Assembly (NCBI RefSeq): GCF_022581195.2
Contig: NC_061452.1
Coordinates: forward strand, 503,501 to 567,500
DNA from: Helicoverpa zea
Lineage: Eukaryota > Arthropoda > Insecta > Lepidoptera > Noctuidae
Reading direction: 5' to 3'
Length of the DNA stretch: 64,000 nucleotides
The notes beneath the pieces were generated by a model. It made no database searches. It was not told where the DNA came from and worked only from the letters and a program-made list of their open reading frames with translations. The translations under genes and the position numbers were made by a program. Shown here one piece after another: positions 24,601 to 35,400 of this stretch; within the stretch, counting starts at the first letter, position 1; each line of letters begins with the position of its first letter.

Positions 24601-27600
24601 AATCATGGCATATACTAAAAATATAGGGTAAATTTACCATATTTGGATACGGTAGGTACATAGGTACATAGTGTATGGGTCATTTTATAACAATTGTCGT
24701 AAACAAGAGCTCTTACGCTATATACTATCAAGTACACATTACCAGAGGTGAGCGTAAGCGTGACTTGCGGCACGGGCGGCAGCAGGCGGCCGCGCAGCGT
24801 CAGCGCGGCGCGAGCACGGATAGTTAGTGCGTGCGGCTGGCAGCGGGCCCGCCCCACCACCTGCTGCGGCGACGCCGGCGACATCAGCAGCGACGACGAC
24901 GACGCCGACACTACGGCCACTTCGCCCTGGGGACAAGGAACGTGTTAGGTGTTAGGCTCAATAATATGTATCTCTGTATCAGCCTCTGGCAGCAGTCACG
25001 ATTCCCACCCGCGGCAGGTTACGTTTTCTCAATATATAATTTTATCAAAAAACATTTCCTTTTCGTTTTAAACTTGTAATAAAAAAAAATACGCATTATT
25101 AGATACAAAATTCACGAAAATATTCAACCATACTAACAATTCACAGCGACAAAAGACCAATTAAATATAAAATGAGATTTTTTTCAAATTAAGCAATATT
25201 CAACACTTTTGATTACCATAATCATAACATATATTCTGATAAGAATAATGCCAATGAATTCGTCAAGAAAATGAAATGCAATATAATCCATTTATATAAC
25301 AAATTAATACTTACATCAGCCATATACAAGGTGTGTTCAAAACCATAGCCCCCTCCAGGCTGCTTCAGAGGCACCAGAGGCCCCACAGCCTTCGAGGAAT
25401 GCTCGTCTGTACTGATGTGGAGAAGCAGATCCTCAACTGGCTCTGGTGACGTCACCTTGATGACTACTGCGTGGGCTGTGGCCACGAAGTAGACAGTCTG
25501 GAATTAAACGCAATGTTGAAATGTGATTGATAGGAAGGTCAGTTGCATTAGTCAGGATGTGGACGCTTTCGAAGGTTTGTAGAATTGCCGTCGCTTGTGT
25601 CCGGATATTTTTGTTCCAATGCTGTTTTAACTTTTGAAACTCGCATGTATACAGGTGTATGACACCGGAATGAATCTATTATAGCGTAGCTTTGAGCACA
25701 GCATTTTTTACTGTAAACTGTTTCCATTGACTTTTTTTGTAAAGATTGTCAATGGAGTTTCTTGCCTGTTCTTTTCAATAAAACACACTTCTTATATCCA
25801 TACTAGTTTTTGACGTTACTTAAGAACCAGACGTTCGGGTGCTTTGGGCTCGCAGCTAAGAGCCGTCCTTGGTAAAGTATTATACACTTTAAACACTTTG
25901 TTCATGATTGAATATAGTGTCCACTCACAGTAGGCACGAGCGTGGAGGTGTCGGCGTCCGCCTGCTGCGGCGTGAAGCGGTGGCAGCCGCGCGGCGTCAG
26001 CGAGTAGCGCTCGGCCGCCGCCACGCACTGCTGGCTGCCACCCGCCGGCACACTCAGCACACCCTTGGACGAAGCGCTGCTGTACTCAATCTGCGGATAA
26101 CATGTACGAAAAAGGTCAGATTTTATCAAACCGAAGCGTAGCAGAAAAGTTTTTAAACCAACAATAGAATATCATTCGTTAGCTATCCGCTCCGGCTTCA
26201 CATGGGATAAAAACGGGATGAAAATTGCGACAGTTTTAGATATAACATAAAACTACACTGACAAAACAAAGTACTATTTTCATAATATGTCACTTACATC
26301 AACTTCATGTGAGGAGTGCACTTTGAGCACGTAGCCGGTGTGCTCGAATGTAGGCACGGTGGCGTGGTCCTGCGTCACCGCCACGTTGTGCCGCGCCTCC
26401 GCCCAGCACAGCGCATCGCTCTCCACTGATATCTCCACGCTGCCCGGGAGGACTTCCTCAAATGTGTATTTGCCATCTGAAAGAAGAGAGATTGTTGAGA
26501 ATATTGCAGATCTATGTGTTGTTATTTCTTCACATATACATATACTCCTACATAAGTAATGTAGGAGTTAGTTGAAAAGTAACAGAAAAGTTTTTAATAT
26601 GTTAGCCTCAGGTCTCGTACGTAAAGTTTTATAATGTTCACGGGTAGTCAAAAACCAGGGAACTATTATTATGAAGGGGTATGCTGTTTCCCAGTAACAG
26701 CTTGATTATGGTCAGATAGACAATTAAATTCCATGTAAAGAATCTAATACAGTATGTTCGATATAACTAGGCGATTTTAAAATGAGTTATGTATTTGCAT
26801 AAATATTGAAATTTTTGGGGGCTAAAATTATAATGTATTTGCCTGCATTCAGTGAAACCAAAAACCAAGTCCAGTATTATTTATCCTACGTTCTACATTT
26901 TCTACCATACCTTTAGCCACAGTAGTCATGGGCTGGCCGACATAGCCGCCGTCGGGCGACAGCGGGCGCAGCGTGACGGGCACGGCGGCGCAGGCGGCGG
27001 GCAGCAGGCACTGCACGCGACCACTCACGCGACTCTTCAGCTGGGAGAATGTTATGCCTTCTACGGGAGCGTTGCCTACTGATACTTTTTGAGTTAGGGG
27101 GTAGTACCTGTGGAATGGACAATGATGATTAATTGAACCCTGATCCAACAATTAATAATCAAGAAGATTAAAGTGAATATATTAGAGATAAAACGTTCAT
27201 ACTACTTTTCACATCATAAATTACAAAAAGACAGAAATTATTAAAGGAGGAGCATTTTTGGGGGGGACCCCAAAAATGCTCGACTGTTATAGAATAACAC
27301 CTAAATTCTTGGGCCTATTATTATTATGTACAAAAGCGCGACATCATGTGATCCTATCATAAAATAATGTAGTAGTTCTTTACTTACTGCAATCCCTCTC
27401 TCTGCTCTTGCTCCGACACATCAACCTTAGCATTATAAACGCCAGGCGCGAGGTACGTGCACCAGCCACCGTCAGCCCCCGCGTGCACTGTGGCCGCGGC
27501 CGCCGCGTGCACTGTGGCCGCGGCCGCCGCCTGCACTGTGGCCGCGGCCGCCGCCTGCAGCAGCACGCGGCGGCCGGCGCCCGGGCTCACGCCGCCGCAC

Positions 27601-30032
27601 ACGCGCCAGCGAGCCGCGCGGCCTGACGGGGCGCTGCGCGGACCCGTTGCTGATACTACTAGTTGGATGTCGTCCAGTTCACATTGCTCTGATAAAGGAA
27701 AAGGATAAGATATAAAGTCATTTATTCAAAGCAGGCTGAAAATCAGCACTTTTTAAAGGTAAAATTGACAAAAACCAACACTTCCTATGCGTGTTTGCAG
27801 TGAAAAAGAAGTGATGGAACAAACTCCCTAGCAAAATAAATATTAGACCTACAAAACTTCTCTGATCAAATCAAGTATAACTTTTGTCTATTCTTGTATC
27901 TTTAGAACAATTATTCTTATTGATACTAAATGTTGTTTCTAGCCTGATCATTGATTAATATTGACACTAAATACAATATTTTCAGGACAATAAAAATATG
28001 TTAAAAGATTACTGGATTTTCTTACCATGTTGGAATCCAATAGTGTAAGTAGAAGGCTGCAGGTTGGGCAGAGTGAATTTACCAGCTGCATCAGACTTGC
28101 CAATGGGTGTGCCGTCCAACAAGACCTGAGCACCGGCCAAGCCTGGCCCTCCTACTGACTTTACTACTGTTCCCACTACTGTGAACCCAGTTACCTGTGG
28201 AAAATAAAAGAATAGAACATACCTTATTATTAAGTAAATAAGAGAGTATGAGATATCTCAAGGTGTACAAGGTGTACAAAAAGGTGCCAAAGTTCTTGTG
28301 TTCTCAACTATAGTGTAAACGTATCAATGTTGGCAACATTCTCTTGGATTAAACAAGGAAAATAAATTATCAGACTCACCTCAAAAGCATGTTTAATGAA
28401 CAGACTGTCATGTCTAACAGTGAAGGGCACAGCTTCTGGCCTCACATTGTAGCTGACGGTCACCTGTCCAGGCGGTGTTGGCAGAGCCATAAGTTTGTAC
28501 TCCCCAGCCGGTACCAGGCCGAAGTTGAACTCGCCATTGGCATTGGTGATGGAGTGGCAGATAGGAGCATCTGGTACACCTTGCAGGAGAGCCGTATTGC
28601 AGCCTTCCACTCGGAATTTAGGACTTTCCTGAGAATAATAACATAAGATGATTCCAATTTAATTTTCACAATACTCAGAACTACATGACAAAGTAATTAC
28701 GATTTTATGCTAGCAATACATACCTCCTTTGAATATAACAGCACATAGACCCCTCCGATGGGACTGCCGAACGATGTGACTGATCCTGACACATCATAAC
28801 CCTTCACTGCAATCACACCCACGGGCAGTGCAGTGTTGCCCTCCTTCACTTGTACCACAGCTTGAGCAGGGTCTAACTTCCACCTGAAAACATTGCACTC
28901 TAGTTTATAGCCATACTAGCTTTTGCCCGCAACTTCGTTCGCGTGGAATAGTGACTACCAGCAGATTTTTGATTTGACCAATAGATGGCGCTATATGTCC
29001 GGAATAATTTTATTTTTATTTTTTTTGTAATAAAAACTATCCTATGTCCTTTCTCAAGTTTCAAACTATGTCTGTACCAAATTTCACACAAATCGGTTCA
29101 GTAGTTTAGGCGTGAAGAAAAGACAGACAGACAGACAGACAGACAGAGTTACTTTCGCATTTATAATATTAGTTTGGACTTAGATAAAAAATTAAGTCAA
29201 TGTTACTGCATGCTTCTTAGTTTAAGACTTGTAAAAAGTAGGTCAAGACTATTTCAAATACTTACATATTATTTGGCTTCATTGAGGGGCTTCATAAAAT
29301 ACAATAAGATCAAATTTTTTGCATATTTTAATGTATGTACTTACTTAGGATGAGAAGCTTTCACAGTATACTTTCCAGGGATGACAGGTGTAAAATGAAA
29401 GTCACCACCAACTGTAGTGACAGTGTTACGAACTTGTCCTTTGTCATCCACCAGTTGGATGGCAATACCGCTGGGCCCTTGCTTCTGTCCCGCGGTGATC
29501 ACTCGCCCCGCTATGCCGAACCCATTGAACGCGAAGTTAACATCCTGACCAGAGGAACACTGGTCCGTGACTCCATCTACTGACAAGTTCACCTCAGACG
29601 GCTCAAAGCTCCACCCGGCTGGGGGGTGGACTTTCAACACATATTCCCCTTTCTCGTACAGAGGTAGGAAGTAATAGCCATTAGTAGGGGCACATTCAGT
29701 CTTCTCCTTCAAACTGCCTTCTTTGGTATATCTGTAAACAAACGATTTATGAATGAAATGTTAACATGAACACGGAGAGTAAAATATTACATTAATTAAA
29801 TTATAGTTCCAATAAGATTCTCAAGCCAAACACTAAAGAATTAGTGGAAAATTTAATTAGTTAAAATGTTAGGTTAACTTACAATCCTATTTCTATTTTA
29901 GAGAAATCCAATGGAACATGACTTTTTACAAATCCGCCACATCCTAGAATATCATTTGCACTACATTTTGTACTTAATAATAGTAAAATTATTGGTAAAA
30001 ATAATCTACCGATGTCACCAATCAACGCCATT
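18689..30032 (-). CDS. NOMO: NOMO, ER translocon (BOS complex) subunit
   Basis: Large ER membrane protein with a lumenal chain of Ig-like/carboxypeptidase-regulatory-like repeats. In other animals NOMO joins nicalin and TMEM147 in the BOS complex of the multipass translocon. Eighteen exons: 29883-30032, 29345-29731, 28724-28883, 28380-28628, 28026-28194, 27388-27688, 26911-27107, 26298-26476, 25929-26090, 25315-25497, 24743-24926, 24039-24241, 21665-21855, 21017-21169, 20620-20725, 19914-20279, 19374-19510, 18689-18800. Every junction keeps phase. They sum to 3589 nt, one more than 1196 codons, because exon 1 has an extra base (see finding). Corrected length is 1195 residues. Diagnostic stretches are GCGGFVKSHVPLDFS, ECAPTNGYYFLPLYEKG and GWSFEPSEVNLSVDG. 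A signal peptide (MALIGDIGRLFLPIILLLL) starts the protein. SLLVIPLLAALGMAYVM in exon 17 is the single C-terminal membrane helix, followed by a short cytosolic Lys-rich tail (PPSKKAKKK). Confidence 0.95.
19575..19735 (+). repeat. LINE 3'-UTR fragment
   Basis: Carries 'gctggggagtttgttccacc', 'acttcttcttcccagc' and 'aggaagtggtgaaggg', ending near 'tttgaataaatg'. It matches the 3' UTR of the LINE at 58630-59495, and an inverted copy lies at about 27735-27845. It is in NOMO intron 16. Confidence 0.65.
20311..20533. mobile_element. MITE with perfect 58-bp terminal inverted repeats
   Basis: Arms 20311-20368 and 20476-20533 are exact reverse complements, starting GTTCGGCCATTCAGAGAATG. About 107 bp separate them. 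TATA flanks both sides, so the duplication is TA or TATA, suggesting a Tc1/mariner-type origin. It lies in NOMO intron 15. Perfect arms indicate recent insertion or gene conversion. Confidence 0.8.
22031..23843. mobile_element. Long inverted-repeat element (arms about 0.48 kb)
   Basis: The left arm begins TAGTGCAGTCATTGAAGC at 22031 and extends to about 22505. The right arm is its near-complete reverse complement from about 23362 to 23843, ending GCTTCAATGACTGCACTA. Arms include a conserved CCACCCCC...GGGGTGG block and 'ttccaaaatttcatgcaaat'. The roughly 0.85-kb centre is AT-rich; its longest ORF (22993-23310) has no recognisable domain. It lies within NOMO intron 12. Transposon class unknown, and no clear duplication was seen. 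Confidence 0.75.
27251..27280. repeat. Perfect 13-bp hairpin in NOMO intron 6
   Basis: AGCATTTTTGGGG (27251-27263) and CCCCAAAAATGCT (27268-27280) are separated by 4 nt. No function is evident. Confidence 0.6.
27483..27554 (-). repeat. Coding 24-bp tandem repeat (3 units) in NOMO exon 6
   Basis: Three near-identical 24-nt units, each with a NotI-type GCGGCCGC core, encode AAAAATV(H/Q) three times in frame. The unit length is a multiple of three, so copy changes keep the frame. The surrounding exon is GC-rich, unlike its introns. Confidence 0.85.
27735..27845 (-). repeat. LINE 3'-UTR fragment, inverted copy
   Basis: The reverse complement contains 'gggagtttgttccatcactt' and 'cataggaagtgttgg', the same tail as at 19575-19735 and 59340-59490. 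It lies in NOMO intron 5. Confidence 0.55.
28905..29178 (+). repeat. Dispersed repeat with GACA microsatellite
   Basis: Starts 'tagcttttgcccgcaacttc', continues with 'caaatttcacacaaatcggt' and a (GACA)n run at about 29122-29145, and ends 'tttcgcatttataatattag'. It is a common lepidopteran non-autonomous repeat. It lies in NOMO intron 2. Confidence 0.65.
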
Positions 30033-31082
30033 TTCAAATAGTGACGTGCTGCTCACTGATAACGCTGTCATAGAAAACGATAACAAAATATCATTTAGTG
30101 ATGTACATTGTTCGACTAAAAGTAATAGTTGCAGTACATTAATTTTACAAATGTTTCAAAAAAGCCTCCTAGATTCATTTATTTATTTCATTGAAAGGAA
30201 AGACGGGTTGTAAATAACTTGCTTCACTGCTTGAAAAAGACTATTGCTGTTTTGCTATGTAGTTACTGTTGACTAAACTACAAAGAATATAATTATAGAG
30301 GATAAGAACAACTATGTAAACAGTACAATTTTGTACTAATATCTCTGCAAGTAATAGTATGCTGACAAGACGCTCTTCCTATACCCGTCTGAACGAGGAA
30401 CGTGATGCTTGTTCATCATCCTCCTGCTCTTATCCCGATTCTATTTGGAGTCGCGCATCCATCCGTAGTTTCTTTGGTTGTCCACTTCCACTAATTTTAT
30501 TCATTCACATTTAAGCTCATCCTTCCTCAAAACGTGATCAGAGTTCCTAAATCGTTATCTCAAGATACTTATACTATATAGTCCATGTCCCTTGAAACTA
30601 AGCTGAAAGTTATTGATTGGTACTTTTGATGTGACCCAAATTTACTTCTATGCAACAGAATGTTATCTAACATACGATCGTTAGCTATTTATTGATTTTT
30701 GAATTAGTAACTGTACCTATTGTTACTTATCAGTAAAACTTATGTAGGTACACTTCTAGAGCTCAACAAAAGTAGGATGTTTGTATAAAATCTGTAATCT
30801 CCAGAACTACTGATACAATGATGATGTTTTCAATTCTTTGGAGTGTTTTCCCCTATGATTTAATTGTGTTAAACCCTATGATCATGATATAAAAACATTA
30901 TGCAACTTTGTGCGCTTTTATTAATGTTTAATTATTGATATACAACAGAATATTACATTATAAAAACAGTGGGGTTGTAGATTGTACATTAAATATATTA
31001 TTATAAAACAAATAAGAAATAGACTTATAAATACATTTACTAAGTTAAAGACATTACAAGTTTGTTTTACACTGATGAAATT
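30033..31082. other. Spacer between NOMO 5' end and CFAP20 3' end
   Basis: AT-rich DNA holding the NOMO promoter and the end of the CFAP20 3' UTR. I see no gene, repeat or TATA box that I can defend. Confidence 0.4.
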
Positions 31083-31810
31083 TTATGTTGCTACAGCGGT
31101 TTTGGTCTTATTTTGTATTGGTAGGAATAACTTAAACTCAGCTGGAAGTTCATCTTCTGAATACAGCCTATCTGAGAAGTAAACTCTTCTAATTCTGCAG
31201 TTTGCATGTATTTGTACCCTGAGAGTTTCTACATAATTTGTTCCATAGGCTCTTCGAGTAAAATCTGCCAGATTGAACTGGATTTGATTCCAACCTTCAT
31301 CAAGCCGCATTGGCATGGTACAAATGAAGGGCTTCACCCGAGTCGTAGACTGATAATTGCTTGCTCTGAACCTTCGACGTACATTCTTGTCATCCAAAAC
31401 CTGTAAAAAGACGTGTTTGAGGTTATAAATAAATCATGTAAGTATTACATATTTTTATTAGGTTAAGTTTTACTCTCTTGATTTGATAGAAAAATACAAA
31501 TGGTAATAAGCCGGAAAAGTAATCATATGCTCACCTGGACTTCGAAGGTGAAGTATTTCTTCAGGTTCTTTATTATCATAACCAGAAAAGGCAGCTTGAT
31601 ACCAAGCGTTTTTTTAGGATCAGCAGGACACGTAATGTACGTGGTGCTAACATTGGTGCCAACTATTTCTAGCACTAGACTCTGAATGTCGTTGTCCGTG
31701 ATCCTCTTTATGTGCCCATTTCGCACCTTTTTGTCCCAAATTTGTAAAGGTTTGCTCCCTATACTGTAAAGAATGGAAAGGAAACCGGACTGAAATGTGT
31801 TTTTGAACAT
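31083..31810 (-). CDS. CFAP20: CFAP20 / Bug22, ciliary microtubule inner protein
   Basis: Very strongly conserved protein of cilia, flagella and basal bodies, needed for tubulin modification and axoneme stability. Two exons: 31535-31810 (92 codons) and 31083-31400 (106 codons with stop), joined in phase 0 by GTGAGC and a TTACAG acceptor. The protein is 197 residues (human about 193). It opens [20 protein letters not shown] and includes [57 protein letters not shown] and [15 protein letters not shown]. Only the last dozen residues (after LPIQNK) diverge. The ORF stays open to an upstream ATG at 31834, but family alignment fixes the start at 31810. It is divergent from hpo, with 681 bp between the two start codons. 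Confidence 0.97.
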
Positions 31811-32491
31811 TTCGCTCGAGCTTGCCCGCAACACACAGTGTACTCTTACATTTATCAGACGATTAACAACAAAGGTTTGATCAATAAATAGCCCACATTT
31901 ACGGTTGCATTACACCTTGACAGTTTGACAGTAAACACACAGGAATTTTGAAAACAGCCATGGATTGGCCATGGGTTTGTTATCAACTGGATTACCATAG
32001 CAACGATACGAGACGACATTATTTCTATACACGCAGCTATTTCAGAAATTTTGTTTCAAAGCACCTTTTCTGTTCAAAAGTATTTGTAAAACTTATCTTA
32101 TTTCTTGATTTTAAAGAAAAACTTAAATATCTTTCATTAATGATGAATAAAAAACTTAAGCTTAGATTTTAGCGTAATAGTTTTGAAAAACAATTTTAAT
32201 ATTTCATTCTTGGACACAGAGTTAATATGTTTGTAGCGTGGGCTGGAATGTTTTAAATTAAATTGACAGCAACTATTTTTTTTATCTATGCCGCCCGTCG
32301 CAGTAAAAAAATTCAAGCGGTGCATGTGCAGTGCTTGCGTATTTATTTCTGTTCAAAAATACAATATTTAAGCAATATTTCACCTTTCTGTAGAAAATGT
32401 ACCGAAACAATACCGCCGAGTGTTAATACAAGTATAATGAACGTTTTTCTTTGTGTATCCTGTTGTTGATTTCAATAAGTGATATAGCAAA
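31811..32491. promoter_or_regulatory. Shared divergent promoter region, CFAP20 and hpo
   Basis: 681 bp separate the two start codons, which face away from each other, so both 5' UTRs and promoters must lie here. No TATA box is well placed for either gene. Short upstream ORFs on the plus strand (from 31948 and 32263) have no recognisable protein similarity. Confidence 0.5.
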
Positions 32492-35400
32492 ATGACGGAA
32501 ATGTCGTCGAAGAGGTAAGATTACTTCTTTCTTAGCAGTAGGAATGTTTGCTATTGATTCACATTTACACTGATTTGTGTATTTATCTGAATAGTTTTAT
32601 AGAAATTATGTAACTGCTAAAGAAATGCCGCGTTGGCTTTCCCTACAGCAATATCTTTTCTTTATCACATTCGAAAATTGGTAAAATAAATAATAGGATG
32701 CAGGCTTATCCTGGAAATGAATTTAAATAATATTCCTAATTTGGTATTTGGGTCATTCTAAGTTAAGAGGTAATTCGTTGTATGAAATGGCGGCACGAGT
32801 TTTTTTTTATATATTTTTACTTAAGTATACATTTTTAAATGTAAACGGCTACGTTGAAAACGTATACAAAGGGTCCAGTCAATTTTTTGGTTTTTTCTCG
32901 TTTTATAAGTGCCCAGGGGAAATACACAATACAGGGGAGAGACAAGGTGTACAGGGGAAGATACTTCATGAACAGGGAAGAGATAAAAAAATAACAAGGT
33001 TAATTTTAAGAATCATCTTTATTTATTTTAATTACGAATTATTTATTTAAGAAACAAAAACAAAAAAATATCTTTTGAATAACAGCATAAACTTGAAATA
33101 TGGAGAGAAAAAGCAAAAATTCGTAGAAGACGTTTAGCACTCCAAGATATAAGTAATGCTTTTGTAACACCACCATGTTCAGATAATGAAGGCCCACCGC
33201 CTCCTCAAAATATAAACAGGCGAACGCAGGCAGCACAGCAAAAGTCAACTTTTTTTTTAACTACGTCAAAAATCGCCCGCTGTGGGTTAGCAGCGGTGCG
33301 GGAGTGTCAGATTCTTACTGACTAAAAACCGTCGTGTTCCGTCGTAGGCCTTTTATGTGCCAGGGCCGGGGTATCTCTTTCGAACAACCCGCAGCCCCAG
33401 CAGGCCTTGGCCCTACTGGGCCCCGCTGGGGATGCTGACATCTCTTTCAGGAGCGCGTGGAACAACGCTCGCCGCCGACATGGGTCTGTTGTCTAAAAAT
33501 AGACATGAGCGATGAGCCACCCGAACTCACCGCCCACAGACCCACGCCTATGTTGGCCGGGAGTTATCTCGCGACACCCGGCGCCCGTGGTGTCTACCTG
33601 GTCCAGCGCGGCGGCCGGGATGAGAGGTGCGAACTCTCTGACGTTCCGTCGCCTCCTTTTCGAGCATGACTGCTTCGCAGAAGAAGGCGACGGCATCCCA
33701 TTCCCTCTCGCCCTGGACCATGGCCTGAACCAGGGCCGGACGCGAGAGGCCGCCGCCGCCTAAAGCCTCAACGAGGACCCGGCGGTGCCCTTCCCACGCA
33801 GGGCACTCCTGGACTGTGTGGTCCACCGTGTCCTCGGGGCTGTCCGCACAATGGTGACACCCGGGCGCCTCCTCACGACCGATTCGATGCAGGTACCTCT
33901 CGAAACAACCGTATCCGGTGAGGACCTGCGTCATGCGGTACGTGAGGGCGCCGTGACTTCTCCCGAGCCACTCCTCAAAGAGGGGACTTACCGCCACTAT
34001 GGTGGCGTGCCCTGCACTGCGTTGCGACAGTCGCTGCCTCCAGGCCACCATGAGATCGCGCCTGAGCTCCACCCGTTGCGCGACAACTTGCCGCGTCAAC
34101 GGAGTTTCCCCCCGGCGCTGAGCCTCCTCGCGCTAGTCGTACAGGCCCAAGAAGACTCTTGCCTCCAGATCCGACGGTGGCAGTCCGGCTAGTAGCCCAG
34201 CTGCTTCGCGGGAGATCGTGCAGCAAAAGTCAACTCGAGCAAGAAAAGAAAGAAACCTGAAAATAAAAAAACAAGCGCAAGAAATAGATCCACTTAAATC
34301 TGCAGCCCAACGCTACAAAAAAAAACAAGTACAACGATGAAATACTTATCCGGGTCATTTTTAATTCTTTGATATCGTAATCGTTCTGCTATCCTCTTCT
34401 TTTCAAGCCATTTTTCTGTAAATAAAACGTAATATTGTATTGTAAAGCTAAAATAAGCATAACGCCAAGTAAAGGATTAGAGAAAACTAGAAGTATTAAT
34501 GGAAACGCGTAAAAATGTATCTCCCCTGGACATTAAGTATCTCCCCTGCCATCGAAAGAGCCAGGGGAAATACGCCAGGGGAGATACATTTTCGATAGAA
34601 ATCTAAAATAGCCGTAAAAGTATTTCGCGCACGTCATTCACACACAAACATAACAATGTACACACTATTCATAGTAAATATTGAAGTATATGTTAGTATT
34701 TTATCAAAAAATTACAATGTAAAACTTACCAGAGGAAAGACTGCATTCACATAACTTTTCTGCACCCAGCGAGTAGCATGATCGAAATGGCCGACAATAA
34801 AGGCGGCGCAGTTGCTTATGCGCCGTTTGCTGCTAACTTCACGTTACACACTATGCATTCAAGGTCACAACTTCTACAGACTAGGAGATCAAAACTGATT
34901 TTTGAACGAAAACAAAAGACCAGGGGACGAGACACGAAACTCGCTGGACAAATTTCGGTGTTCATATTTTTTTTAAAGAATTGGAATAAAAGCACTTTTA
35001 CTTGTAAGATACTATTACTAAGTTTACTGTACCTATAAAATTAAAGAGTTTAAAATAATTATTGAATTTTAATACATTCATAATTACTGATTTATAAATA
35101 AAGTCGGTTGGGGGACAGACCAGGGGAGAGACATTTTTGTTATATTAGAGCTTATTGTGACTTAATTACGTACATTTCTGCAATAAATTTTAGTGACCAC
35201 GTAGGAAACATTTAGTTTTAAGTGATAAATAGGTTATTTGTAAAGTTCATTGAAAAAAAACGTATTTTTTTGTCGTTGCCGTCGAAAGTACTTCTTAACT
35301 TAGAATAACCCATTTAGTAAAACACAAAGTGTACTTTAAATATCTTGATGATATTTGATTTTTTTAGGCCTTTGGCCAGTGAGTATATTTATGGGCATAA

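Noticed and set aside
31948..32172. Plus ORF upstream of hpo (MKTAMDWPWVCYQLDYH...)
   Set aside because: Not in frame with a usable donor into hpo and unrecognised; hpo begins at 32492 by family alignment.
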